Assembly (NCBI GenBank): GCA_027886185.1
Contig: WOAB01000041.1
Location: forward strand, 3,038,001-3,102,000
Length of the DNA: 64,000 nt
DNA from: Rheum nobile
Lineage: Eukaryota > Streptophyta > Magnoliopsida > Caryophyllales > Polygonaceae
Reading direction: 5' to 3'
Position 1 is the first letter of the stretch. Each line of letters starts with the position of its first letter. Shown here piece after piece: positions 20,281 through 32,800 of this stretch. Position numbers and translations under genes: made by a program. Below the pieces are notes generated by a model. It did no database searches and was not told where the DNA came from. It saw nothing but the letters and a program-made list of their open reading frames with translations.

Positions 20281-23200
20281 TTAGTTCTTGCGAACCCAGA
20301 CAAGCTTATGCTTTCTGGGCACAGGAGCAACATATCTAATCTTAGGAGGTTCAGCATTCATTTGCTCTCTAGTAGTGCGAGCAATCTCCTCATTGTGCTG
20401 CTTCAGAAGGCACTCTTGCTTGTAGTGACCAGAGTGTCCGCAATACCAACAGACCCTATGGCACTTCAGATCTGCATACTTGCTCTTTCCAGGCCAAATT
20501 GTTTTGTTAGCAATCCTTAAATGAAAATCAATATTATTGGACTTACTGCTTTGAGATTGCTTCAACCAGATAGCGTGAGCCTTCTGTCCATGATACCAAG
20601 CCTTGTCCTCCTCAGTCGAGTTTGAACAGTCTTTGCCTTTGTTCCCTCCGGAGGAACTGTCCCCCTTTTCTTTTACATATTGTTTTCCTTCGACTTTAGA
20701 GCCGTTTTGCTTGGTTCCATCAACAGGAAGTTTGGGTTGATAGCCAATCCGAAAGCGAGGTACTTCCTTTGACTCAGTCTTCTTTTCATTCTTGGCTGCA
20801 ACAAAGACAATACCTTTTGGCTTGTCCTTCTGTTCCTCACTGAGTTTGGTTAGATTGCTAGAAAGTTTTGCATTTCCTAGTTTCAACATTAATGACTCGG
20901 CCTCGAGTGAGGAAACAGAGGACTCCAGAGACACAATCTTTTCAGTGAGTTTGGGACACTCAAAGCAAGAGTTTGAAGGAGAGGATGAACCTTTCTCAAG
21001 ATTGAGCACTTTGTCAGCCCAACCCAAATTTTCTTCGATCAAACTTGAGATCGATTCATCTTTCTCTTCAATTTGCTCACTAAAAAGACCATTCTCATGA
21101 ACAAGTTTCTTAATGAGAGATATCAAGCTCTCTTTAGATTTGTTTTTTAAGCTTGATACTAGATCAGATTCAGTTACCTCATCATTGAGTACCTCTCCCT
21201 TTGATTCATTTGGTTCTTCAATGGCCATCAAGCAGACATCCCTGGAGCGTGACGAATCTTCGTCATCTGAGTCTAAGTCTCCCCAGGTGGCAACCATTGC
21301 CTGCTTTCCTTCATTTGCTGGAGGCATTCCTGCCTTTTTCTTGAAGCAGTTTCTGGCCATATGTCCCTTGTTCTGACAGTGGTAGCACACCACATCTCTT
21401 AGGTCTCTGTTCCCTTCGGAGGAACTCGACGAATCCTTGTTTTGAGACCATATCTTCCTCATGGCTCTTGTGATGAGCGCAACATCTTCATCACCATCTT
21501 CATCTTCATCTTCGACTTGGGACAAGTCAAATGCCCTTTCCACCTTTAAGGCAATGCTCTTCGCCTTCTCCTCTCCCTTCTTGTTCAGCTTGTGATTATA
21601 GACAGAGGCGTTGCTTTCCAGCTTAGCAACAACCTCTTCCATGGTAAGAGTCTTGACATCTGTCTGAGAGTAGAGAGCAAGAGCAATGGCATCCCACTGA
21701 GAGTTGAGGCCTTGTATGAAGTGGTGAGTCAGCTTCCAGTCTGGCATTGCTTCACCAAGAAACTGAAGCTGACCAATTAGCCCTTGGAATCTAGAGTAGT
21801 ACTCCTGAATGTGTTCATCTTTTCCCTGAGAGACTTGGTCGTACTCCTTTATCAGAGAGAGTGATAAGCACTACTTTGTAGGGCTTAAGTAAGAGTCATT
21901 AGAGGTTTTATTGGTGTCATTCGGATAGATTTAGACACATTCATGTGTATGGCGTTTGGGGGCGAAGTTTGATAATTAATTAAATGCCACATAATTGATG
22001 GGTGAATTGGATGAATTCGGCCCAAGTGGAATTAATAGGCCACGTGACTATGCTGATGGTGGGCCACAGTTTGGATGAGGAAGAAAGGCCCAGTTGAAAA
22101 AGCCCATCGCGAGAAGCAAGCTGGAGAGGGCCCAATTGAAGGCGTGGCCCACGTGAAGAAATCCGTGAAGAAATGCTGAAGCCACGTGAAGCTGGAGAAT
22201 TGAAGCTAGAAGCGTGATGTCACGCTGATGTAGGCAATGATGATTTGAATTGGAAGTGGGCCGCTTTTGCTGTGCCGAGTTGCTGCTGGTTGAAGTTGGG
22301 TCGTGGGAGATTGAAGTTGTTGGGCCGTGTTGTTGCTGGAGCGAAGTGCCAGCCGGAGAGGCTTTGCCGAAGACGGGATTAATTCCCAATTTCCTTTAAT
22401 TATTTTTATTTATTATTTTATTACTTTCGTTTTAGGTTAATTTCAGATTTTATTTCCTTTAATATATTAGGGTAGAGAAAAGGCTTGTTTGCCTATCTTG
22501 GATCATCTCTTGAACCCTAATTCCCTTTTCTACGTTATGAAGAACTAAGCCTCCCTGGCTTAGTCAGACGCTGAAGCTTTCGTTTTGATTAAGTTGTGAG
22601 ATTCTCATTCTTAATCTATTGCATGGTTTTTATCTTTCTCTTGCTTAAGTTGTTTATGATTGATATTGATAATCTCTATTTGGACGCAACTAGGGTTTAT
22701 TGTTATTGATCTATTGCTAGATTTAGATTGTTACTGGTTGAGCATATCTATTTCAGAGTAGCAACTGCATCGTATTAGTAACTGGTTGTGCTAGTCTTAT
22801 GCAGAAGAGAATTGATTTACATTCTAGGATAATATCTGGTTGTTTTATGCTAGAATTGTATCCAACTATATTCCTATCCGTAAGGCTGCTGTTAAACTGA
22901 ATCTTGATAGTTTCAGGGTTGTTTAATTAGTTAGTGCTAATAGTATCTGGTTGTGCTATTAGTTATATTTGAAAAGGAATTGGAATTACCATTGCATGAG
23001 ATTTTGAATGAGTATCTATGATCAACTTGTCATACGAATAGTGGATGTTGTTTGACTAAGTGATTTTCCCCATTACTGAATTCATTCATCTTTAGTTTAT
23101 TCTTGCCTTTGCATGCTTAGATTAATTAAACTCACAAAGCCCCCCTTTGGTTACTTTAGTTTGACATACAAATTGCATATTAAGATAGAATTCGCCTCCC

Positions 23201-23674
23201 TGTGGATTCGACCTTTACTTACCTAGGACTACGGTTTAAGGTTTGTTTGGATATTTTGCATAGCAGTTTTTCACACGACAAAAACTTGTTATCAGAGAGA
23301 ATCCTGTTCTTCTTGGCATCTTCATTTCCTTGATGAAGGCGTTTCAGGGCATCCCAGATCTCCTTGGCAGTCTTATAGCTCATGACTTTCTTGAGATCGG
23401 AGGGAAGAAGAGCCATATGAAGGATCTTCTTGGCCCTGTTGTTTTTCTCCAACTTCTTCCAGTCATCATCGGTGTAGTCGACCTTTGGTTTTGGCTTCGT
23501 CTCATCCTTCTCATTTTTGATAGCCAAAGGTCCAACTTCAATGACTCTCCAGATCTGTCCATCAAGGGAACAAATGTGGGACTCAATTTGCTCCACCCAC
23601 CAGTCATATTCACCGGCCTTCAGAATTGGAGGCTTCCAGAATGAATCACCGATTGCATTGCTTGACGACGACAT
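20281..23674 (-). pseudogene. SIRE-like gag (651 codons) split by a solo LTR
   Basis: The start is MSSSSNAIGDSFWKPPILKA at 23674. Reading 23674-23295 and then 21856-20281 on the minus strand gives 1,956 nt in one frame, so the solo LTR plus one GAGAG duplication is the only break. The N-terminal half is a copia gag of UBN2 type (IWDALKRLHQGNEDAKKNRIL, QEYYSRFQGLIGQLQ, LTHHFIQGLN). It is followed by zinc knuckle CYHCQNKGHMARNC, a Ser/Glu-rich coiled coil (KSKESLISLIKKLVHENG and on), and a second knuckle CWYCGHSGHYKQEC near the end. Two knuckles and a long coiled coil suit the SIRE/Maximus group. It would form the virus-like particle. The insertion inactivates it. Confidence 0.88.
21862..23294 (+). 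mobile_element. Solo LTR (1,433 bp) inserted in gag, TSD GAGAG
   Basis: It begins TGATAAGCACTAC, ends CTTGTTATCA, and is flanked by GAGAG at 21857-21861 and 23295-23299. Removing it restores the gag frame (...NRIL SLIKEYD...). There is no coding sequence. Near its right end is CCCTGTGGATTCGACC, also seen in the solo LTR at 48193-49615 as CTGTGGGATCGACCCTTAC. It probably formed by LTR-LTR recombination of an unidentified, probably gypsy, element. Confidence 0.88.
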
Positions 23675-23730
23675 CTTTCCTGCAAATTCTGTAACGAAAA
23701 CAATCTAGAGCACCAGGCTCTGATACCAAT

Positions 23731-24645
23731 TGTTGGATCGTTAGAGTTACGTCTGAGGGAACAAAAGCTTTGTTCCCACATAAGATGCACCGGATTAAAA
23801 ATAGCAAGAAAGATAACGAACGAACTCACGATGTATAGTGGAAACCCTGATTAGCAAAACTAGCTTCTCAAGGAAAAACCACTACCTTCAAGCTTCCGCT
23901 TGAGAGGATTTTGAAGCGTATACTTGTCTTATTGATTTCTTGTTCGATTACACTTGTATCCTGGACTTCGACCTCTAAACAACCAGCTAGACTCGAAGAC
24001 TCTTCTACAACGATGAATCGAACTCAACCCTCAAAGACTTACACACACCTCACTTCTTTTCTTTCTCTTTTTTGTTCTCTCAATTTTTCGTCGTCCAAAG
24101 CCGTACCTAAGAAATGAATCCTCACTTCACTTAAATAAAACTCGGCTAAACCCTAATCATAACAAGATAGGATATTCTAAAATCGGATTACAAAAGATAT
24201 GATTTTGTTGGAAGAATAATATCCCAACCGATTATATTAATTAAGGAAGGAGTTCCTTAATTAATCCAATCGGAAGGATATTCTTCTTCTATCTCCAATT
24301 GCCTTATCTTAGGAAAGATTCCTAAGATAACACAATCGGGTTTTCTCTCTCCATATCTTCGCGCAATCCGGCTTGATCCTTGGAGCCGAAGTCTTCATCC
24401 TTTACCGCGTGTGCTTCTTGATTTGTTTTCTTAATTCAACACGCTGGATTTCTTCTTTCCTTTTGCAGCCTTGATCTGGTACGTCACTTCAGTTCCTTGA
24501 GAGGTAACAAAGCACTTGACAGGACTTTGTTCCCTCTGAGATCCTTTGCTGCAAAGCTCCCTGGGATAACTTCCCTTGTCCCTGAAACACTTGGTACACA
24601 TATGAGTTGAGTGTTTGTTACCATCAAAACCTAAGGAATTCAACA
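23731..24645 (-). repeat. 5' LTR of the gag-only element
   Basis: 915 bp. On the minus strand it begins TGTTGAATTCC and ends CGATCCAACA, immediately followed by the tRNA-Met-type primer-binding site. Confidence 0.93.
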
Positions 24646-24650
24646 GGTAA

Positions 24651-25270
24651 CCTTATAAATTTAAATATAAAGGTATGACAAATTAGTTATAAGATATGAG
24701 AATAAGTAGTCCTTAAACTATTTAAACTAATTTTGAAATAATGTTATTTCACAAACAATAAACATTACTTAAACTTTTAAGATATTTGAATACTATTAAA
24801 TAAAGCAACATTTATGTGACATAGTTAGAAAATGATAGAGAACATTTGCTACCCGAAAATTTTCTAGTCCGATATGGAATGAACTTATAATCATGACAGT
24901 TTTAATGAGGGTGTCAATGTGACGTAGCTAGGTTCTAGTTTAGTATGTATATGTAGTACATTTATAAATAGAAGAAGGGATCGCGGAATTCAACCTCGAG
25001 AGTATGGTAGGGAGAAGAGCCAAAAATCCACAACACCAAAATTAATTATGTGGAGATAAAAAAGTGAGTTCTAGATTAATATCTTTCAGAGGTAAAAATA
25101 TCATTAATTATTCTGAATATCCATAATTAAGGATGTTATTATTGTGCTTATCTTTATGGAAAAGATATTGTTTGGAGGAAAAGCTAACTTTCCCCTTAAA
25201 TAGGGATGATTACTTCATTCAATTCAGATTCAATTTCTCTACAAGAAACCTTACTCATTCACAATACTGA
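24651..25270. other. AT-rich non-coding DNA, right flank of the gag-only element
   Basis: It continues the sequence interrupted at 16113. No gene is seen. From about 25200 it becomes LTR-like and leads into the gypsy relic. Confidence 0.55.
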
Positions 25271-25560
25271 ATACTGACTTGAGCGTCAAAGATGAAACGG
25301 GGGACAAGCCCCGCCTTTGGCTGTTTTCTCTATTCGCATGGCACCGGAAAAGAGATCAGAGAAGTCTAGGATCGCCGAAGTTGTGGGTTCTCGTCGTCGT
25401 CAACAATTTATTATGGTACTGATTTATGCTTCCACCGTCTATGGGAAACGAAGTCGATGACAAACTCTGACGCCGACAGGGACACCTACCACTAAAAACC
25501 CCCATTGTAGAAGATTTGAATTTTGAAGCTTTCTACGGAGCCCAAAAGCGCATAACGAGT
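25271..25560 (+). other. Relic of a gypsy LTR end and leader
   Basis: The words CTGACTTGAGCGTCAAAG and CACCGTCTATGGGAAACG resemble the LTR end and primer-binding/leader junction of some plant gypsy elements. No partner LTR is identifiable, so this rests on motif resemblance only. Confidence 0.4.
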
Positions 25561-26310
25561 CAGCGGAGCACAGAAGGAGAGCGGCTAAGGCACGAGCCAA
25601 CGAAGCTCAGACGAAACGCGGCTGGGGCGTGAGCCAACGAAATGCAGACGGAGGGAGGCTACGTTACGAGCCAGCGGAGCACAGATGGAGCGTGACTGGA
25701 CCACGAGCCAACAGAGCAAGGATAGAGCATGGACGGGGCATGAGCCAGCGAATCGGGGATAGAGCACGGACGGGGCACGAGCCAACGGAACGTGGACGAA
25801 GCGCGGCTATGGCGCGAGCCATCAGAGCGGGTACGGAGCACGAACGGGGCACGAACTAGAGGAGTGCAGATGGGTGTGAGCCAAACGGAGTGTAGACGGA
25901 GAATCGCTACTGCACGAGCTAGTGGGGTGGGGCTGGGGCACGAGCCAGTGGAGCGCGGCTGAGGCGCAAGCCAGTGGAGCGCAGACGGAGCGCGGTTGGG
26001 GCCCGAGCCAGCGGAGCGCAACTACGATGCAAGACAGCGGGGCGCAGACGGAGAACGAATGGGGCACGAGCCAACAAAGCACCAGCGGAGCGCAGTTATG
26101 GCACGAGCCAGTGGAGCGATGGAGCGCAGCTAGGGCACAAGCCAAAGGATCGACGAAGCACAGATAGGGAACGAGCCAGTGGAGCGTGGACAGGGCGTGA
26201 GCCAGCGGAGCACAGACAGAGTGTGGCTATGGCACAAGCCAGTGGAGCGTGGACGGGGCGCGAGTCTGTGACGCGAGCGTTGAGTGCAGACAGGGCATGC
26301 AACAAGCCCT
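25560..26310 (+). repeat. Degenerate GC-rich minisatellite, about 38 bp unit, about 18 copies
   Basis: The recurring core GAGCCAGCGGAGCGCAGACG, followed by a GAGCGCGGCTGGGGCAC-like stretch, starts about every 38 bp (for example near 25593, 25631, 25668, 25703, 25742, 25779, 25817), with some spacings of about 26 or 62 bp. Long open frames on both strands arise from the repeat and are not genes. Confidence 0.85.
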
Positions 26311-26735
26311 ACAGAGTTTGCTCAAGAAACTTGCACACTAGGGCAAATCGATGAGCCCAACCCAAGCATAAGCATGATTTAAATCTTACTCGTTAGTGAA
26401 GTTTCTACCATTCTTCTTGAGTACACGACAAAGCGTCACATGCTTCGAAAATTAGTTTTATCGACATATGTAATTGTTGTGAAGTGCTAAATTGCGACTG
26501 TCCATGAGTAAGGCCATTAAACTATCAATCTGATTTCTCTATGATTATATTGAAAGCATGGCACATGATGTTTGAAGCAACAAGCCTACGAGCCATAGAG
26601 AGCACAAGCTGCTGAAAGGCAAAACTGGCTCTAGTTGCCACGGAAACAAGAGAGCACGAGCTACTCAAAGGCAAAAGTGGCACATGCTGCCACAGAAACA
26701 TAAAGCACGAGATGGCGGAGCTGCTCGAGAATCAA
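26311..26735. other. Spacer between two minisatellite arrays
   Basis: No gene is seen. From about 26590 there are loose copies of GAGAGCACGAGCTGCTGAAAG-like text, which look like diverged relatives of the next array. Confidence 0.5.
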
Positions 26736-27240
26736 AAGGACATAATCTGTCAAAACCAAGACATCGGTTATGCACTAAGGACACAAACTATCAAAACCAA
26801 GGCATCAGTTATGCACAAAGGACACAAGCTGTCAAAACCAATGCATCGGTTATGCACAAAGGACACAAGCTATCAAAACCAAGGCATCGGTTGTGCACTA
26901 AGGACACAAGCTGTCAAAACCAAGGCATCGGTTGTGCACTAAGGACACAAGCTGTCAAAACCAAGCATCAGTTATGCACTAAGGACACAAGATGTTAAAA
27001 CCAATCGGTTATGCACTAAGGAGACAAGGTGTCAATACTAAGGCATCGGTTATGCACTAAGGACACAAGTTGTCAAAACCAAGGCATCGGTTATGCACTA
27101 ATGACACAAGTTGTCAAAACCAAGGCATCGGTTATGCACTAACGACACAAGTTCTTAAAACCAAGGCATCGGTTATGCACTAAGGACACAAGTTGATGAA
27201 ACCAAGGCCTCGGTTATGCACTAACGACACATGTTGTCAC
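26736..27240 (+). repeat. 41 bp tandem array, about 12 units
   Basis: The unit contains AAGGACACAAGCTGTCAAAA then CCAAGGCATCGGTTATGCACT. Starts at about 26736, 26777, 26818, 26859, 26900, 26941, 26981, 27019, 27059, 27100, 27141 and 27182. Most are exactly 41 bp and a few are shortened. The units adjoin directly without unique spacers. Confidence 0.92.
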
Positions 27241-27413
27241 ATATACTAGAGCACAACTTGCTAAGCGCGTAGCGCCTGACCACCCCAGAATCGAATCTGA
27301 CACAAGATGACAAACCCTGAACCACCCCGGAAGGGCATGGGCATGGTCACGAGCCGAGAAATCGGTTTAAGAAATCAACAAGAAAGCAAAAGCTCAAGTC
27401 ATCAAAAACCGCA
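27241..27413. other. Non-coding DNA left of the Tekay element
   Basis: No gene is seen. It contains CACGAGCCGAGAAATCGG, related to the upstream arrays. The Tekay target-site duplication CATAC is at 27414-27418. Confidence 0.5.
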
Positions 27414-27418
27414 CATAC

Positions 27419-29803
27419 TGTAACACCCCCAAAACTTAACCCTTTTGGAAAGGTATTACCGCCAGTGACCCCAGTGTTCCTTACCGAGATCACCCAAGGC
27501 TTTACCAAATAAATACAATTTATGAAATGCAATTGATACACAAAGATCAAGCATTAAATTCCAAAACATAACATTGTCGAGGAAACAAGAGTTACGGGAT
27601 TACAACCCAATCCCGAATAGGTCAAAACATAGTTTAAACCAAACACAGCGGAAGACTAAGAAAGTAAGTTACAATCGGAGTTATTGTCCAAAGGATCATA
27701 ACCTGATTAAAGAAATAATTAAAACATTCAAAAACCACCGCCGACTCCATAGTCCTTCTAATCTTCTGAGCTACTTCTTAACTGATGTGCCGAATCAAAC
27801 GGATGACACCAGCCAACCATGCAAGGGAAAACATTGGTTGGTTAGTCTAACTGAATAGACTAGCAAGGGTACAAAGCAGACTGGTTCGAAGCAGTCATAT
27901 TAGGTTAGACTCATCGCTTCTCGGATAATAACCGATAACGGTAGTCAACCATCATATTCCTACTGGAATAAACAAGAGGTATGCACAGGAGAAGATTCTG
28001 GAAGACTGAATCTTCACAGAAATCGACTCGAAAGAAGACTCCAACGGAAATGAGTCTTTAAGGAAGTAATGACAAATCTGGAATATTACAGAATCATTCA
28101 ACAATGATTTAAAACTGACTGAGATGCTTCGGTTCACGACCAACCTCATCGCCTACAGCGAATCCAGATTGGAAAGAGAACGTACTACATTCAAGTCAAG
28201 ACGAGTTTTCCTAGCTGCACTGAACTTAGCTGCACTACTCGCCCAAGGTGTATTAATTATGTGCGTCAAGGTAGCACTTATCTGATTTATGTTTCAAAAA
28301 AAACACATCACGTTATAGACTTTTACATGTGTACCCCACCAATGGGACGACACATCTTAGTATACGTTTCGTCGAGAGTGACGTATACCGAAAGGTTTGT
28401 GACACCAGCTAAGTGTCCCGTCTCTACACACATGTGTAAGAGACCGATCATGATCATAGAATAGTACCAGATGGAGACGAGCCATCCCGATACCAGATTA
28501 TAAAGAAACGACTAGACAGAGTCCGAGTAACGTTCCTATCTAACAGTGCTAACTAAACAGTTACAGCACCACAACATTTACAGGATAAATCCACATAAAG
28601 GCCCAAAAGGCGATAACAGATAATAGCGTTGTTCTAACAGATATACAACCTATTATATGATTTTCAAAACAGTTTATCAAAACCGCTTCCAGACAAACAG
28701 AATATTCATTCCAAATTAATTACTCAGATAAACTACTGATAATTAATGTAAATATGGAACGAAAGAGCAAGAGCGAACCGCCACTTGCCTTACTCCGCAG
28801 AATAGTCTAAAGACGTCACTGGATTCCGGGCTCGACACGGTATAGTTTTGACAGCACAACAACCTTCGAGTCGACCCATAAAAGGAACCCTAAGTTAGAT
28901 CCGACATAAACAGTACGAATCTAAACACGGCAAAAGAACACGAAAGGAAAGACGCCACGACGACAACCGACCAAGCCAAAGCCACAAAGGCGTTCTGGGC
29001 ACTGGCGGCGGTCGCTGTTCTTGGCGGCGGTCGCCGTGAAGAACACGGCCGACTGAAACGAGAGAAAACTCACCCAAAAACACGAGCGGTTCGGCCTCCT
29101 TCGACTAGCTTTGGCTTCTAACCTCCAAGGCTAACCAAAAGCTTCACAAAGGCACTCAAGAACCACACCAAAGCAACACCGGCGAGACCTTCAAAAATTC
29201 CGGCGAAGGCACAACTCCGGCGAGAGGCAATTTTGGCAGAGGTTCGGTGTTTGGGATGGCTCAAATCTCTCCCCCAACACCCCCTTTTATAGCCAAAGCG
29301 TCTGGAGCACGAAGAAGATGGGCCTACAGCTAGTTCGGCGCTCGCCGGAAATCGCGCCGACGACCATCGGGCAAGGACTGTCGGACAACGATGACTGCCA
29401 TTACGGCGGGTGCCGTAATTTACGGCGGTCGCTGTGGCATGACACACCAGCTGCCTCCTCGAGCGTTGGGACGGCGGGCGCCGTGACTTTACGGCGGTCG
29501 CCGTGCTTGGGTCTCACGACGGCGGTCGCCGCGACTTTACGGCGGTCGCCGTGACACCTTTTTCCCGCCCGTTCAGCTTTGAACGAACATGACATTAAGC
29601 CGAGATAACAATTATCGTATGCGAACGATAATTAAAATCCAAGGCATGTTATCTGTATATTATTTCACTGAGAAAAATATTATAGATACAGAGCACATTA
29701 CAGAATGTCTCAAGCTACCTGAATTAAATCCGACGTACTAAACGGGTACTCGGGAAAATTCCAAAATTCCCAAAATAACCTTACAAAAATACGGGGTATC
29801 ACA
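27419..29803 (-). repeat. 3' LTR of the Tekay element
   Basis: 2,385 bp. On the minus strand it starts TGTGATACCCCG and ends GGGTGTTACA. Its minus-strand start adjoins the polypurine tract. It has fewer GGCGGTCGCCG units than the 5' LTR. Confidence 0.94.
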
Positions 29804-29839
29804 TCTCCTCCCCCTTACAAGAAGTTTTGACCCCGAAAC

Positions 29840-32800
29840 TTAGGTCGAGAATAACTCGGGAAAACGCCTGAGCATATCTGACTCGGTTTCCCACATCTCC
29901 CAAGTAACTTCTTCGGTCCCTGACTTGGACCACAGCACTCGTACCAAAGGTATGATCTTGTTGCGCAAATGCTTCTCCCGACGCTCCAAAATGCGCACGG
30001 GCAACTCTTCATAAGTACCATTAGCTTGGATCTCGATGTCCTCGTAGCTAAGTACATGAGACTCATCTGGTACATACTTTCTGAGTAAAGACACGTGGAA
30101 CACATTATGCACCGGGTGAGCCGATGGTGGCAACGCCAAACGGTACGCTAGAGATCCCACTCTATCCAGAATCTCGAATGGTCCCACGTAGCGAGGGTTA
30201 AGCTTCCCACGCTTACCAAATCTGAAAACTCCTTTGGAAGGCGACACCTTGACAAAAACCTTGTCACCGACCTCGAACTCGACAGTCCTGCGCTTCCGAT
30301 CTACGTAGGACTTCTATCGACTCTGAGTGGTCAACATTCTTTGTCTAATCAAAGCAATGTTTGAAGTCGTCCTTTCGACCAACTCTGGTCCAAGCAGAAT
30401 TTTGTCGGCATTATCGTCCCAACAAATCGGAGATCTGCATCTGCGACCATACAAAGCTTCAAACGGAGCTATCTTGATTGTAGCATGCCAGCTATTGTTG
30501 TACGTGAACTCAATCAGACTCAAGCTGTCCTCCCAGCTAGTCGGACGATCGAGCACACAAGCTCTAAGCATATCCTCCAGAGTCTGGATGGTCCTTTCAG
30601 ACTGGCCATCTGTCTGAGGATGAAACGCTGTACTGAACCTCAACTCGGTCCCCATAGCCTTATGAAGTTCCTTCCAGAATCTTGACATGAAACGGCCATC
30701 TCGGTCCGATACAATGGTCTTAGGAATGCCATGTAAGCGGACAATCTCCTTCTGGTAAACTTCGGCTAGCTTCTGGGTTTCCCATGTGGTCTTGATGGCT
30801 ATGAAATGAGCACTCTTCGTAAGCCTATCCACAATTACCCAGATAGCATCTCTCTGACTTCGAGTCTTGGGTAGCCCAGTGACGAAGTCCATGGAAATGT
30901 CCTCCCATTTCCATTCTGGCACGGGGAGAGGTAGCATCTCACCACCTGGTCTGCGGTGTTCGATCTTGACCTTCTGGCAAGTTAAGCACTTTGCCACAAA
31001 GTCTGCTACGTCCCACTTCATGTTTGGCCACCAAAACTTCTTCCTAAGATCCTTGTACATCTTGCTAGAGCCAGGATGCACAGAATAAACAGATGAATGA
31101 GCTTCTCTCATCACCAACTGACGAAGACCTTCTGTGTCAGGCACACAGATCCGATCCTGAAACCAAAGTGATCCATCATCCTGAACCACAAAACTGGGAG
31201 CTTTCCCATCCATCACTTCACTGCTTAACTTTACCAAGATGATGTCATCGACTTGCTTTTCTTTGATTTGATCCAGCAGTGTAGCCTGAATTTCCATCAT
31301 ACTCAGGTACCCTCTACGCTGGTCATATAAGACTTCAAGGTCGCATGACTCTTGGTTTAGCTTGGTTTGAGCAGTAAGTAGAGCAACCACAGTCTCGTGC
31401 GTTGTCTTCCGGCTTAGCGCATCAGCTACTACATTAGCCTTGCCCGGATGATACAACAACTCCATGTCGTAATCCTTGAGCAACTCTAGCCAGCGGCGTT
31501 GTCTCATATTTAACTCCTTCTGAGTAAATATATACTTGAGACTTTTGTGGTCGGTGAAGACTTGGCATCTTATACCGTAGAGGTAATGCCTCCAAATCTT
31601 CAGCGCAAAGACAACCGCTGCTAACTCAAGATCGTGGGTCGGATAGTTTTCTTCGTAAGTCTTGAGTTGTCTAGATGCGTAAGCAATGACTCTGCCCCTT
31701 TGCATCAAAACACAACCAAGACCACACTTGGAAGCATCACTATAGACCACATAATCGTCATTCCCCTCTAGGAGTGCTAACACGGGTGTCGAGGTCAACC
31801 GTCGCTTCAACTCCTGGAAACTGACCTCGCACTTGTCATTCCAGACAAACTTCTTGTGGACTTTGCGGAGTAGATTGGTCATAGGTAGAGCGATCTTTGA
31901 AAATCCTTCTACGAACCTTCTATAATACCCGGCAAGTCCAAGAAAACTGCGCACCTCTTTCACGCTCTGGGGCTGTGTCCACTTAGCCACAGCTTCAATC
32001 TTTTGGGGATTAACCATAACCCCATTTTTATTGATCACATGGCCTAAGAAAGCCACTTCCTTCATCCAGAATTCACATTTAGACAATTTAGCATAAAGCT
32101 GATGTTGTATAAGGATCGACAAGGAAATCCGTAGATGTTCCTCGTGGACTTCTTCATTCGGAGAATAGATCAAGATGTCGTCTATGAAGACCACCACGAA
32201 CTTATCCAAGTACTGGTGAAAACATCGGTTCATCAAATCCATAAAGACAGCTGGAGCATTTGTAAGCCCAAAAGGCATCACTACGAACTCATAATGACCA
32301 TATCTGGTCCTAAACGCAGTTCTAGGAATGTCCTGCTCCTGAATCCTGAGTTGATGATACCTAGATCTTAAGTCGATCTTGGAGAACACCTTTGCTCCCT
32401 GCAATTGGTCCAACAAGTCATCAATCCTAGGCAAAGGATACTTGTTCTTGATCGTCACCTTGTTCAACTCTCGATAGTCGATACAAAGTCGGAACGATCC
32501 GTCCTTCTTTTTGACGAATAAAACCGGGGCACCCCACGGCGATGCACTCGGCCTGACATAACCTTTATCAAGAAGATATTCAAGTTGATTCTTCAATTCT
32601 TGCATCTCAGCCGGAGCCATCCGATACGGTGATTTGGAAATCGGCGCCGTACCAGGCTCGAGATCAATTGAAAACTCTACGTCGCGGTTCGGGGGTAATC
32701 CAGGAATTTCTTCCGGAAAGACATCCGAAAATTCCCTAACTACAGGAATATCAAGAACCTCAGGTCCATCCCCCTCGGGCGAATCCAAGTAGCAAAGGTA

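Larger units (their letters stand above)
16114..24645 (-). mobile_element. Non-autonomous LTR retrotransposon with gag and an extra ORF but no pol (TR-GAG-like, SIRE-type gag)
   Basis: Two 915 bp LTRs (16114-17028 and 23731-24645) are flanked by GGTAA at 16109-16113 and 24646-24650. By eye they differ at 15 sites (about 1.6%). On the minus strand the order is 5' LTR (right copy), primer-binding site complementary to initiator tRNA-Met (TTGGTATCAGAGCC, about 23717-23730), gag, about 1.2 kb without a gene, a 548 aa 'plant transposon' ORF, polypurine tract (AAAAAGGGGGAATT, 17029-17042), and 3' LTR. No protease, integrase, RT or RNase H is present. The recent LTR divergence means it moved without its own polymerase, so it used one in trans. 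A solo LTR interrupts gag. Confidence 0.93.

Noticed and set aside
21849..23300. 12 bp duplication (TTATCAGAGAGA) suggesting a MULE or LINE insertion
   Set aside because: Part of the match is the LTR end itself (TTATCA by chance matches the left flank). TG...CA ends with the 5 bp GAGAG duplication and a restored gag frame fit a solo LTR better.
25585..26354. Several long open frames on both strands (up to 126 codons)
   Set aside because: They lie in the 38 bp tandem repeat, read open in many frames and match no protein family.
26684..26998. Open frames of 76-104 codons with repeated peptides
   Set aside because: They are a direct product of the 41 bp array (41 is not a multiple of three, so frames rotate).
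26736..27240. CRISPR-like array
   Set aside because: Units adjoin without unique spacers, units vary, and the context is a plant genome.
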